Assembly: GCA_025349905.2 (NCBI GenBank)
Contig: MU624699.1
Location: 1 to 30,618, forward strand
DNA: 30,618 nt
DNA from: Blastocladiella britannica
Lineage: Eukaryota > Blastocladiomycota > Blastocladiomycetes > Blastocladiales > Blastocladiaceae
Direction: 5' to 3'
Positions 19,542-29,828 of the stretch are shown here, in pieces (the stretch's first letter is position 1; every line of letters starts with the position of its first letter). The position numbers and the translations under genes are program-made. The notes below the pieces were generated by a model. The model was not told the origin of the DNA, did not search any database, and saw only the letters and a list, made by a program, of their open reading frames with translations.

Positions 19542-19850
19542 TTAGCCGCTGGGCGAGTGCTTCATGCCGCCCGAGGCACCCGATTTGAGATTGGCAATGT
19601 ACTTGACCAGCATCTCGTTCTCTTGCACGCCGGCGTCGTAGTTGGCCTTGACGGTGGCGAGGCGTGCCAGCAAGTCTTTTCTCAAGATGTGAATACTTCT
19701 CACACTCTTCAACCAAAATGGAATGAGGATACAGTACCTTTGGTGGTCTCTTGCAGCGATTGGATCTGTCTGTTGCATCAATGATATGAATGAAGATCAT
19801 ACAGCTGAGTCAGGATGTATGTACAAAATGGTCTGCTCGCGATCCGACAT
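19542..19850 (-). CDS. SCOC: SCOC-like short coiled-coil protein
   Basis: Three very small exons, 19825-19850 (26 nt), 19738-19769 (32 nt) and 19542-19675 (134 nt), encode 63 residues. Intron 1 (GTACAT donor, CTGAC branch-like sequence, ACAG acceptor) and intron 2 (GTACTG...AAAG) join in phases 2 and 1. The product runs MSDREQTILQIQSLQE, then DLLARLATVKANYDAGVQEN and EMLVKYIANLKSGASGG. It is a continuous heptad-type helix matching the SCOC core, whose members read L.ARVD.VKEEN..L..EN..L.QYIENLMS. SCOC binds Golgi ARL1-family GTPases and takes part in autophagy and trafficking in animals. The correct frame appears only after splicing. It shares a 58-bp upstream region with LEO1. Confidence 0.8.
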
Positions 19851-19908
19851 GCTTGATGTTTGAAGCTCTTTGGAATTGAGAACGAAAGAGCCTTTTCATC
19901 AAATAAAT
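19851..19908. promoter_or_regulatory. 58-bp head-to-head gap between SCOC-like gene and LEO1
   Basis: Only 58 bp separate the two ATGs, so promoters and 5' UTRs must overlap or extend into the neighbouring gene. No TATA box or known site is evident in the interval. Confidence 0.4.
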
Positions 19909-21452
19909 ATGACCGACGCGTACCGGGCAACAACCGTACCACCCACAACAACCGGCTCTGGTCTCGACTCGGAGGACGACGGTGGGTTCGAGGACCGCTT
20001 TGGCGTCACTTCCACCGCCAACAACAATGGTCACCAACAACGGGAAGACGACGACGATGCCGCCGCATTGTTTGGAGACGACGACGATGAAGACAACAAC
20101 AACGCTGGTCACTCTAACGGCGCACGCGACAACAACCTGGACCACGGTGAGCGGGACGCAGAGGCATTGTTTGGTCGTCATCATGAAGAGGATGAGCATG
20201 ATCGCATGGACGTGGCAGACGAGTACGGCCCTCCGATCACTATCCCGGACGTGCCCGGGATCGGCAAGCGCGACACGGTTTGTTTTATTATCGCGTCCCG
20301 TATCTTGCAGTCCAAAATATTAACAAAGGAAATGGACAGGTCTACTCGCTGCACCTGCCCACGTCCTCGTTGGCATTTCAGATGCACCCGTACGACCCCG
20401 AGACCTACGTCCCACTGACGATTGCCGCCGACGAGGACAACGATGAGGGCTACCGTCACCAACACCAACACCAGAACCGCCCAAAGCCGTCGCGTGCCGC
20501 CGTCGACACCGCCAGCTACCGCACCCTGCGGTGGCGCCGTGCCGACCCGCGCGACCCGGCCACCTTCATGTACGCCCCCGCGGCCGGCGTCGCGGTGCCC
20601 GTGCAGTCTAATGCGCGGCTGGTCGAGTGGGCCGACGGCACGCACTCGCTGCTGGTTGGAGACGACCTGTACGACTTGCCCACCGCGGCCCCCGGGTTGC
20701 CCGAAACACTGGCGGCCATGCACCAGCACCACGAGGTCCTGGCGGTTGCCGCGCACGTCACGGCCAAAATGACCCCGCGGCCGGTTGCGGGAGCCACGCC
20801 CACCGGCGACGTTCTGGCAGCAGCGGCAGCCGCAGCTGGCTCTCAAGGGACTCAGCATCAGCAGTCGCAGCAGGCAGCAGCCATTCGCGCACAGCGGCCC
20901 GAGCCGCGGATCCGGCTGGTGGTCATTGATCCCGAGGATGAGCGGCGCAAGCAGGCGGCGCGTGCGGCCGAGGAGGACGCGCGGAAAGCCGAGGCCAAGA
21001 TGCGCAGCCAGCAGCGCCGCATGCGCGACCGGTATGAGCGCGCCGACCGCCGCGGTGGTGACGACGGTGTTGACGACGATGACGAAGACGACATGGGTCA
21101 CCGCCACCGGCACAGCGATAGCGATGACGATCAGGGGGGCCGTCGTCGCCAGAACCGGCGCCGGAGTGGCGGCGGCGGCGCAGACGCGGGGGGCGACGAC
21201 GCAGGGCATGGCGGTGACGGTGGGGCCGGCGGTGCGGGCGGTGACGATCTGGACGGGTTTGTGGTGGACGACGACGAGGAAGTGGCTACCTACTCGGACG
21301 AAGAGGACGAGATGGAGCGGTTGCGGGCTGAACGCCTCTTGGCTGCGGGTGAGGGCAGGTCGCGGCGTAGTGGCGGTGGCGGCGGTGGTGGCCGGGGCCG
21401 GCACACGGTCGAAAGTGCCGACGAGGACGAGGACGTGAGTGATAACGTGTAA
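19909..21452 (+). CDS. LEO1: LEO1, Paf1 transcription elongation complex subunit
   Basis: Exons 19909-20277 and 20340-21452 join in phase 0 across a 62-nt intron (GTTTGT...ACAG), giving about 493 residues. LEO1 works with PAF1, CTR9, CDC73 and RTF1 on RNA polymerase II chromatin. The N-terminal 110 residues are acidic, Asp/Glu/Asn rich, as is usual for LEO1. The conserved core shows VYSLHLPTSSLAFQMHPYDP (restored by the splice), the paired NARLVEWADGTHSLLVGDDL (about 215-234) corresponding to RWSDGS.SL.LG.E.FD, and RIRLVVIDPEDERRKQAARA with a following Arg/Lys/Glu helix (SQQRRMRDRYERAD). The C-terminus alternates acidic and Gly/Arg-rich stretches. The start was chosen at the ATG at 19909 because residues before it would run into the shared upstream region. 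Confidence 0.88.
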
Positions 21453-21820
21453 ACAAATGATCTTAATTTCCCTCTGATCGTGGCTGCGAGAAGCGGTGAG
21501 ATCCGATCCACATACTGTCCTGCTGCTGTTATTGCCCGAGCGCCCGCCGTCGACATCCCCGATCCACTCACTCAAGAAAACACTCGCATGATCACTCCCA
21601 AAACAGTTGCATCCCACTGAGCTGAACAGTGTATATATTGCACAAGACGAGGTCGGAAACTGAAGCAATGCCAATCCGTCACCCGATCCCACCAGGAGCC
21701 CCCTTTGCTCAAATCGATTCTATTGCTTAAGGCTTGGATGGAAAATGAGAAAACATCAGTAAATAGGGCTCCTTGAACTCATAAGTGAACGAAAAATAGA
21801 GGAAGAGGAGAGGTACCTTG
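21453..21820. other. LEO1 3' flank, nothing recognised
   Basis: About 370 bp after the LEO1 stop. The minus strand continues from the degraded gene at 21835-22435, and short open stretches could be its decayed downstream part, but I find no frame or splice arrangement I would defend. No RNA gene or repeat seen. Confidence 0.4.
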
Positions 21821-21826
21821 CAGTAA

Positions 21827-21851
21827 ATCCCACCAATAACATTGGTGGGAT
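21827..21851. repeat. Small inverted repeat, 11-bp arms with a 3-nt loop
   Basis: Bases 21827-21837 (ATCCCACCAAT) are the exact reverse complement of 21841-21851, with AAC between. It lies at the edge of the degraded minus-strand gene, overlapping a stretch that still looks coding (YPTNVIGGIYCK), so the palindrome may be chance within former codons. Confidence 0.7.
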
Positions 21852-22435
21852 ACTCGTAGTCCATCTCCGAGACGGGGCCGTCCGGTGAACCACGCACCTA
21901 CAAAGCACACCTCGGAGCCGGTCCCACACAGGCCGCGAACGCTACGCCGATCATGTCCTTGCCTGGTTGGTTGGCTGTAATGTTGACAGCAGAGGAACAG
22001 CCAAGGAAAAAATGATTAAAGGGAACATACGCATTGTCTTGCCCTGCCCACGCAGCACAGCCGCCGCGATCGCCAGGTCACCATCCTTGTATGCGGACCA
22101 TATCGGCCATGTTCGGCTTGTCTTTCAGAAACAGGCCAACTACGCGCCGTTGCGCCTTGGACAGCACCTTCAACGAGCAAGCCCACTCAATCACCCGTTG
22201 GCCCTTGCTCTCCTGGGCGGCGGTACCGGGCAGCAGTACCTGCTGGAGTGCCGACAACAAGCCCCCCCAAGGACGGGGTGCGGGCCTTCCCCATGGTCGT
22301 CGCCTTGATCACCGACGCCTTGGGCTTTGATGGGGTGTCTGTGGTGGTGGTGGGGTCTTAATTTTCAGTATCGGCGTCGACGTCAGAGGCGCCGGAATCG
22401 TCGTTGGAGATGAGAGGGCCCACCTGTGACGATCC
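21835..22435 (-). pseudogene. Degraded unrecognised gene with frame lesions
   Basis: Reading the minus strand from about 22435 down, coding-like pieces follow one another but in changing frames. An acidic piece ending DVDADTEN meets a TAA at 22358-22360 and, in the same frame, continues as TDTPSKPKASVIKATTMGKA. The frame switches near a seven-C run (22262-22268, G-run on this strand) into QRVIEWACSLKVLSKAQRRV and LFLKDKPNMADMVRI. Near 22095 another shift leads to YKDGDLAIAAAVLRGQGKT. A possible intron (GTATGT donor near 22027, TACAG acceptor near 21974) precedes GKDMIGVAFAACVG; the tail resembles SEMDYEYPTNVIGG. I recognise no family. The G/C-rich codon use looks like the real genes nearby. 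A living gene with sequencing errors in the homopolymer is the main alternative. Confidence 0.4.
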
Positions 22436-22543
22436 AGACGTCACGTATTTAATGTATTGGGAACTCGCGACGAGGCCAACCTCTTTGGTTTTCCGTCACG
22501 AGTCAATTGTTTGGCAAGCATATATATTCTCTAAATCCTTCCA

Positions 22544-23214
22544 CGCTCAAGATGCTGTTCCAGCAGGACGCTTCTGTGCTGCCGACTCGTTCAACCCGTC
22601 AACCACTTGATTGCACTGGTGAAGCAGGAGGGATCTTGCCGAGCAGTGCGTCATTTGGCCCATGCAGCAGTGAGAAACAAGGGCAAGACAAGGTGGTTTG
22701 GGCGACTTGCGCAAGTTGGTGAAGCAAACAAGCTCATCAATTTCGATTGGAACCGAATGGCAGGTAGTTCAGGTCTGCCAATGCCAGCGGATTTTGTGCA
22801 GTCTTTTGCAGTGAGCAGCCAGGCCGAGAAGAAAAACCAGGGACAACTGGGTTTTTCCAACAATCAGCAAGGATGCAGAATCAATTCAGCGCCACTTGGG
22901 CGACGGCAAAGGCGAGCACGGCAGCGCGCGAGCAGGCGAATTCTATTGCTCCAATGAGGTCGATCGCGTCAGCGCGGGCGCGTACGAGGGCCAATCGCGG
23001 CATGAAATGGCCACCTTTGCCTCGTGGTACATCGTTGACGACCTTGCGAGCGGACTTCCAATAGTTTTTCGGTTGCTGGTGCGCCAGAGGTCTCGTCTCG
23101 GTCACCGCGGCAGCGAAGCCAATCCCGCAGGCCCCCTTAGCTCAGTCGGTAGAGCGCGTGACTTTTAATCATGAGGCCACGGGTTCGAGCCCCGTAGGGG
23201 GTAGCACTTCTCTT
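22544..23214 (+). repeat. Left arm of a 671-bp inverted repeat carrying tRNA-Lys
   Basis: This segment is the reverse complement of 29829-30499 over its whole length, with no insertion or deletion (paired positions sum to 53043). By eye I found one substitution, at 23106 versus 29937. It consists of about 587 bp of unique-looking sequence, the tRNA gene, and 11 bp of 3' flank. Open frames of 70-116 codons occur on both strands but resemble nothing known. No terminal repeats or flanking target duplication are apparent. It may be a duplicated tRNA locus or part of a dispersed tRNA-linked element. Confidence 0.95.
23131..23203 (+). tRNA. tRNA-Lys(UUU)
   Basis: 73 nt fold into a complete cloverleaf. 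The acceptor stem is GCCCCCT with AGGGGGT, with A as discriminator base. The D-arm is GCTC/GAGC, and the anticodon stem CGTGA/TCATG carries loop CTTTTAA, so the anticodon is TTT (Lys, AAA codons). The T-arm is ACGGG/CCCGT with loop TTCGAGC. Internal A box (TAGCTCAGTCGG) and B box (GGTTCGAGCCC) are present. No intron, and CCA is not encoded, as in eukaryotic nuclear tRNA genes. The first run of four Ts downstream is near 23224. Confidence 0.97.
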
Positions 23215-23974
23215 ATCCCACTTCTTTTGTTCATGTCGAAGTATATATATTTTTTTTTACATCTCAAATAAAGTATAGTCATCGATGGATTTCCTCTGAA
23301 AGATCTGCCGAGTAGCGCATTGCTCATTTGTGACTGGAAATTATCAAATTGGAAATATTTGTATGATCAATCGCTCCGCTTGGAAAGGCAATTCAGAAAG
23401 GGAAAGAATATTTGGCAATCGAAGGCGGTTGCACTCGCCAGTGAGGGACGTTAAGTAAAAGAAAGGGAACAGCATCGCAGGCATTTAATTGCGTCGAGCA
23501 GGATCATGGCCGTCGAGCGATGGTCCGTTATCGCAATGATCGTGCCGCTGGCAGCACTACACGTCCGACTTTTGGCAATGCCGCGAGTGAATACGCACGA
23601 GCTTGACGAGAGCGTCGTGGTGGTTGTTGTATATGTCGACGAAATCAGAGTCAATTCTTGAGAGATCATGTACTCACGCCCAAACACTCCAAACCATCAG
23701 TTGAGCGGCTCAACAAAACGGGCAGAATAAACTGCACGGACGATACCGGTCAAGCGTTAAAACCGTGAATCGACTCGGGGGGTCGCGGCAGCAAATGATC
23801 TGTATTTAAAAATTACGATCACATTGTGATTGATAACCAACATCCCGAAAAAAACATTAAAAAAATGTTGCCATGTTGTATATATTCCACAAACTTACTC
23901 CTCTAGTATGCCGATAAAAGAAGAAAACAAAACAAAAAAGTGCGTGGTAGAACCCGCAATCAGGCAGTCGCAAA
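23215..23974. other. Spacer between left tRNA-Lys and the myosin 3' end
   Basis: About 760 bp, AT-richer than the genes, with a TATATAT/T-run block near 23242-23259 and an A-run near 23858-23864. It includes the 3' flank of the myosin gene. A 78-codon minus-strand frame (23451-23687) is Ser/Thr rich and looks random. I see no further tRNA, 5S rRNA or repeat copy. Confidence 0.5.
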
Positions 23975-26900
23975 TCAAGCAAACTTGAACAACAGCGTGA
24001 TGCGCGGGAAGTCCATGTCGAGCTCTGGCGGCAAGTACTTTTCGACGCCCATGAGCTTGCGCGGCTCGGGCTTGACGAACCACGACACGTCAGCGTCGGC
24101 GGTAGCCTCGAGTAGCAGCACGTCCTGGCGCTCGGACGAGACGGACCGCGACGCGACCGCGCGCAAAATGTCCGGCGAGATCGGGTTCTCGAAGTCGGCG
24201 ACCGTGTAGATCGACATGAGCTTGGAGATCTGGGTCGGGGACAGCAAGAAGCACACGTCAAACAAGTCCTCAATGTACAGCTCAATGTTGACGGGCGTGG
24301 CCTTGTTGAGCTGTAGCAGCTTGGCCGCCTGCATCAGCCGCTCCAGGTGCAGCGCCGCCTCCGAGAGCGAGTGCTGCGAGCACCACTCTGTGAGCCGCGA
24401 GACATTGTACTGGATCTGCATCCCGCGCTTCCAGGTGGCAAAGTTCTTGCGCATGATCAGGTGGTTGAACGCCGTCACGCCAATCATCTTGAACAGCTCC
24501 GACATGGACGTGCGGATCAGCGAGTCGTCCAGGTAGTAGTACTTCATGACCCGCCAGACCGTGGAGACCGAGTCCAGCAAGTTCTCGATCGTGTACGACT
24601 GCTGCGTCGACACAAATTTCTTGAACAGCGACGCCGAGTCCTTGGAGACGAACCCGGGCAGCGACTGGTTCTCAATCACGCACGGAATCACGTACTTGGT
24701 TAGCCGCTTCTTGACAATGCGCAGCCACTGCAGGTACAGCGACGTGAACACCTGCTCGAGCTCGGTGCGGGTCTTGGTCAGAATCCGCTCGCCCTCCATG
24801 TAAATCGACGTGCGGCGGTTGGCCGCCGACGCCACCGTGGCCGCGGCCGATGCGCCCGCGGCCGATTTGAGAATCGCGTCCAGCTCCAGCAGGTTCGACA
24901 ACCAGAACGCCACCACCTCGTCATCGAAATTGGCGTAGGTCGCGCGGTCGTCCACGGCGGTGGCCACGTGCTTCAGCAGCGTCGACATGTTGGACGACAT
25001 GCCGTGCTGCCACATTTTGATCGCGTACATCCCAATGACGTGCGCAGGGAACACAATCTGCCTGCGCGACGCGTCCTGGGTCGCGTTCTTGGGGATCACC
25101 AGGTTGCGGATCAGACCGTCGATAATCTCCTGCTCGAGTTTCGGGTCCTGCAGCAGCGAGAACGTGTGCTCTTGCTCCATGAGCGCCTCCTCGACGGTCC
25201 GCGGCGGCGAGTGGCGGCCGTTGGCGCCACTTTCGACGGCGCCGCGCGCCGACATGGCGCCACCGGCCCCGCTTGGGGAACCGCTCTGGCTAGCGGCGGC
25301 GGCAGCGTTGCCATTGAGCATCGCGATCGACCCGTGCATCAGCGACCCCTCGTCCACGGACACGGCCGACTTCATCTCGGACGACCACACCTCGGCCGAC
25401 GAGTAGCGGCGCATGCGGCGCATGGCTTTACCCGCGGGCGTCTCGCCAATACCGCTACTCAGCAGCGACGGTGCCACGCCCGATCCCTGCGGCACGAACC
25501 CGTGGCCCGAGAGCACGGGCGGATACCCGTACCCGTTGACCGACCCACCACCGCTGGGAGACAGCGGTCCGGGTGCGATCGGCGCCACCTGGCGCCAGAC
25601 AATGTCGGTTTGCACCGTGTCCACGGAAGGGCGGCGCGCGTGCGACTGCGACTCGGCCGCGCGGTTGGCGCGCTCGCGCTCCTGCTCGAGCTCCTGCTTG
25701 AGCTTGGTGATCTCCAGCTGCAGCGCATTGAACTTGGTCGACTCGAGAATCAGCTGCTCCTGCTGCGAGAGCTGCTTGGTCGGGCGCGGCGGGTACGCCT
25801 TGGCGGGCGAGGCCGTCATTGCCACGGGCGTGGACGGAAGCGTACCGGCCTTGGGCGAGCCAGTGCCGCCGAGCGCCGTCTGAATGCCGAGCGCCGAGGG
25901 CAGCAGCGACGTGACCGCCGACATGGCCGACGTGAGCGCGGGCGCGAGCGTGCCTGAACCCGAGAGAGGAGACCCACCGACGTTGTTGGAGCCCGAAACG
26001 GCTGCTGCCGGCGAGGCTGCTGCGGCCGCGGCGGCGGCCATAGGGGCCAGCGGCGTCTGTGGGAGAGGCGCGGCAGCCGCCGCCGCCGCTGCGACCACAT
26101 TCACGTTCTGCACCGACGAAGCAGGCGGCAGCGTCTGTGGGCCGGCGGCCGACCAGGCACTCTGCGCTTTCTTGGCGAGATCCTCGCGCAGCTTGGTTAG
26201 CTGCTCGTTGAGCGACCCAATCTCCACGTCCTTGGTCTTGATGATATCGTTGGCGGCATTGAGCTGCGACGTGAGGCCCTTGGCGTTAGCCTGGGCCATC
26301 TCGATCTCGCGGGTGGCGCCGCTGGTGTCGGCGAGCTGGTCGGCGATCTTGCGCTCGGACGCGACCGCGGCCTCGGCCTTGTCGCGCCACTGCTTGACGG
26401 TAGCCTCAAGCGACCGCACCTGCTCGTTGAGTTGCTTGACCATCTTTTCCTTGGTGTCGAGCGACTGCGTGAGCTCAATGACCTTGTTCTCCAACCGGTA
26501 CGAGATCTCCTTGAAGTGGTTGACGGACCGGGCTTCGAGCTTGAGCTGCTTGAGCGCCTTGCGCGCCAGGTACCGGCGGATGCACGACTGCGCCAGCACC
26601 ACTTTACGGCGCTCGACCGCGTACTCCTTGCGGGCCACGTGCATGCGCCACACGGACTGCACACGCAGCGCCGCCGACTCGCGCCGCAGCGCACGCAGCG
26701 TGCGACGGGCCACACACGACCGCCACGCGCACTGGATTGTCAGCACCGCGCGCTGGGCGGTGCCGTACGCCTTGCGGGCCAGGCACGCGCGCCAGGCCGC
26801 CTGGATCTTGGTGGCCGCGCGCTCCTCGCGCTGCCGCCGCGCCTCGCGTCGGGCCAACAGACCCCGCGACATGCGCTGCAGTGTGATGGTGGCGGCGCGC

Positions 26901-29589
26901 AGCCGCAGGTACCGCTTGCGTGCCACAAAGCACCGCATGTTCTTTTGCACCATGATCACGCACGCCGCCAGCCGCTCGGCGCGCATCTTTTCCAAGAACG
27001 CCAGCTGGCCGGCGCGGAAAAAAATCTTGGTGAGACCCATCTGGTACTTATCCGTGTCGGAAATGTGCTTGGCCAGGACCTTGCCACAAAGCTGCTTGAT
27101 ATCGCGCACGCCGCCAAACCAGTCGCGGGACGGCAGCAGCAGGTAGTACCGCTCCACAAACTCGTCAAACGACCAGCGACCAGGGTAACCCGCGGTGGAA
27201 ATGCGAATCGTTTCCAAGACACCACACGCACGGAGCTGCGACAGCACCATCTGTGGCTCAAACATGAACGATTTCTTTTCCGAGTTGGACTTGATGCACC
27301 GAATGTACGACACGTTGGTTTGGTGGATCGTGTCCATGAGTTCCACCAGCGACATCTTGAACACAGACCCGAGCGTGGGCTTGGTGGCCTTGGCGCGCGA
27401 CTGGGCCATGCCCGGCGAGCTAGCAGCACGGCCATTGGGGGCAGCGTCGGGCTTGTTGATCTTGTGCGCGTCAATCACGTCAGTCAGGAAATCGAACTTG
27501 GCCTCCTTGAACAGCGTCAGCAGCTCATCGGGGACCGTGTCCTTGTTCTTGTCGATAAAGCCCTCGACGTCGTACTCGACCGCGTGCGCAAAGTGGTGCA
27601 CGATAAACGACGCGTTGGAGAAGCGCGGCTTGGAAAAGAACTTGTGCTTCTTGTCAAAGTGCGAGTACAGCTTGTCCACGTACGACTTGTCGGAGCCAGA
27701 GGGCAGGCGCGACTCTTCGTCGAGCAGGGCCAGGATCCCAAGCTTGCCCTCGATGAGGTCGATGCAAGGCGCGTTGTCGTTGAAGTCGATAAAGGACCAC
27801 GAGATTTGCTCCTTGACGTACTCGTCCTGCTCCAGCTTGAAGACGTGCTGGGTAAACTCTTGTTGGAGTTTTTCATTCTGGTAATTTTTTTTTTTTTTTT
27901 TGTCAGATTTGTTTAGTCCAATGAAATATAGGAGTACATACAGCGTAGTTGATGCAAAACTGCTCAAAGGAATTCTTGCGAAAGTGCTCAAACCCGTAAA
28001 TATCGAGCACACCAATGAACCGCTGGTAGCTGGAGGCGATCTCGTCGGTGCAGAGCGAGTCGTTGGTCTTTTCGACCAGCCACTCAAAGAGGCCGGCGTA
28101 CAGGAACTTGGCGACCGAGTCGCGAATGGTCACGGCGGTGGTGGCTGGAACCGCCGTCACGATCTTCTCGAACCGGGTCGTGATCTGCTTCTTGACGATC
28201 CATTTGCGGAACTCGCCGCTGTCGACACCAAGAAGCCGCGACGCCGTGACAATTGCCGCGTCATCGTCGGCAATGTACGCCTCGTCCGAGCGGCCCAGCG
28301 ACTGGACGGTCACGTTGCCCAGGTGCAGGATCGCTGCCAGCAGCCGGAATACCTTCCACTGCACGCTAACCGAGATGCCGATCGTGGAGAGGGCGCGCTG
28401 GGTAATGTCGAATTCCTGCGCGTCATCAACGCCGGGCACAATGCCGTTGCCACCGCCTTGGTTGAGGTAGTGGAAGTTGGAGTGCGGGCCGAGCGACAGC
28501 TCCTTGCGTTCGGCAGCTGGGGCACCCGCGCACAGCTGGTAAAAGATGTGGTAGTTGCGCTCGGTCTCGGGCTGGTAGACGACACGCGAGCGCTCGAGCA
28601 GGTACGTGCGCACGCGAGCACCGATGATTTTGGTGTGCTTGTCGAACAGGAGCTTTGATATCTCATTTTAATAAGTGCTGATCGGCAATAAAAAAAAAAA
28701 TATCAGAACGAACCTCAATGTACTTGCCGAATCGCGACGAGTTGTCGTTACGGGTGGTCTTGGCGTTACCAAACGATTCCATAATGGGGTTACTCGCTGT
28801 AAAAAAAAAAAAGCACGGCGTCAGGTACTTACACACAAAACATAAAACATAAAAAAAAGACATACCAAGAACCTGCTGCTCCACCTCGGACATGGTCTCG
28901 TCCGACACAGACGCATCACTGCTGGCGCCATCACCCGCGTCGGCAGTGGCAAAGTACCGCATAATGTACTTTGCAGAGACGGTCTTACCGGCACCCGACT
29001 CGCCCGAGACAATGATCGACTGGTCGCGCTTCTCGCGGATCATGCCACGGAACGCGTCTTCGGCCACCGCAAACAAGTGAGGCTCGAGCTCGCCGCGGCG
29101 TTTCCCGGCGTACGCGCGCACCACATCGGGCGTGTACAGCTGCGGGACCCGCTGGAAGGGGTTCATGGCGATCAGCACGATCCCTGAGTACGTGTAGATG
29201 GCGTGCTGCGAGTAGCGGGTCTTGATGGTGTGCAGCACCGCCGGCTCGTGCAGGTACGACAGCGACGTCAGGTCCTCGGTGCCTTCGAGCATGGGCGGGT
29301 TGCGCAGCGGCGGTAGAGCACCGGCACCCATGTCGTCCTTGGCAGCCGCCTGCTTGGACGCGGTGGTGGTCACCGTCACCTCGCGGTTGCGGTCCGTCAC
29401 CACCGTCAGCGTAATCGACGTCTCGGACCCGCCGGCGCCAGTGGGACTGGTGACGGGCGCCGCCGCGACCACTGCTCCGAGCCATCCGTCAATATCATCG
29501 GGCACCCACACGCGCGTGCCACGCGAGTACAGGGCCAGCGTGGACGCCAGTGACGGCGCGGCGCTTGTTGTTGTATTTGTTGAAGCCAT
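23975..29589 (-). CDS. MYO5: Class V myosin heavy chain
   Basis: The product is an actin-based motor for vesicle and organelle transport. Exons 28866-29589, 28714-28796, 27942-28652 and 23975-27877 encode about 1806 residues; introns are 69, 61 and 64 nt with T-rich tracts. The motor has P-loop GESGAGKT (196-203), switch I around NAKTTRNDNSSRFGKYIE (restored by splicing), switch II DIYGFEHF, and the converter-end block LTKIFFRAGQLAFLEKMR (about 790-807). A neck with about six IQ-type repeats (RCFVARKRYLR, SRGLLARREARR and so on) spans about 810-950, followed by a coiled coil to about 1070. A long Ala/Pro/Ser-rich, presumably disordered linker follows, then a dilute (DIL) cargo-binding domain at about 1520-1750 (YYYLDDSLIRTSMSELFKMI). 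It is the only gene between the two inverted-repeat arms. Confidence 0.95.
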
Positions 29590-29828
29590 TTATGACCACG
29601 GTCGATTTGATGATTGATTCTGAATCGGCGGTGCGGATGAGAATGTGGTCAAGGGGCACACACGTTGACCAGTCGCCGTGAGAAAAAGCAAGAGGTGTAC
29701 TTGTGTGTGCTTCGGATTCTCCAATGATGAGCAGAGAAGAAAAAACGAGTGGGCGTACCAAGTCTGGAGTGTGAGCGCCACCGTCCAACGACACAAATGT
29801 CGCTACCATCATTCGCGCAGAATGCAAA
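29590..29828. promoter_or_regulatory. Myosin upstream region
   Basis: 239 bp between the myosin ATG (minus, 29589) and the inner edge of the right repeat arm. It should contain the myosin promoter and 5' UTR. The run of five As at 29826-29830 gives TTTTT on the minus strand and can serve as Pol III terminator for the right tRNA-Lys gene, which transcribes toward the myosin gene. Confidence 0.45.

Noticed and set aside
20181..21692. 503-codon minus-strand open frame antisense to LEO1
   Set aside because: It overlaps the LEO1 core, is Val/Arg/Pro rich as expected of antisense GC-rich sequence, and matches nothing.
22607..22957. 116-codon open frame inside the inverted-repeat arm as a mobile-element gene
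   Set aside because: Its translation resembles no transposase or other family and competing frames on both strands are equally open; it is conserved between arms only because the DNA is duplicated.
24968..27916. Long plus-strand open frames antisense to the myosin gene
   Set aside because: They mirror the GC-rich codons of a well-supported minus-strand gene and have no recognisable domain.
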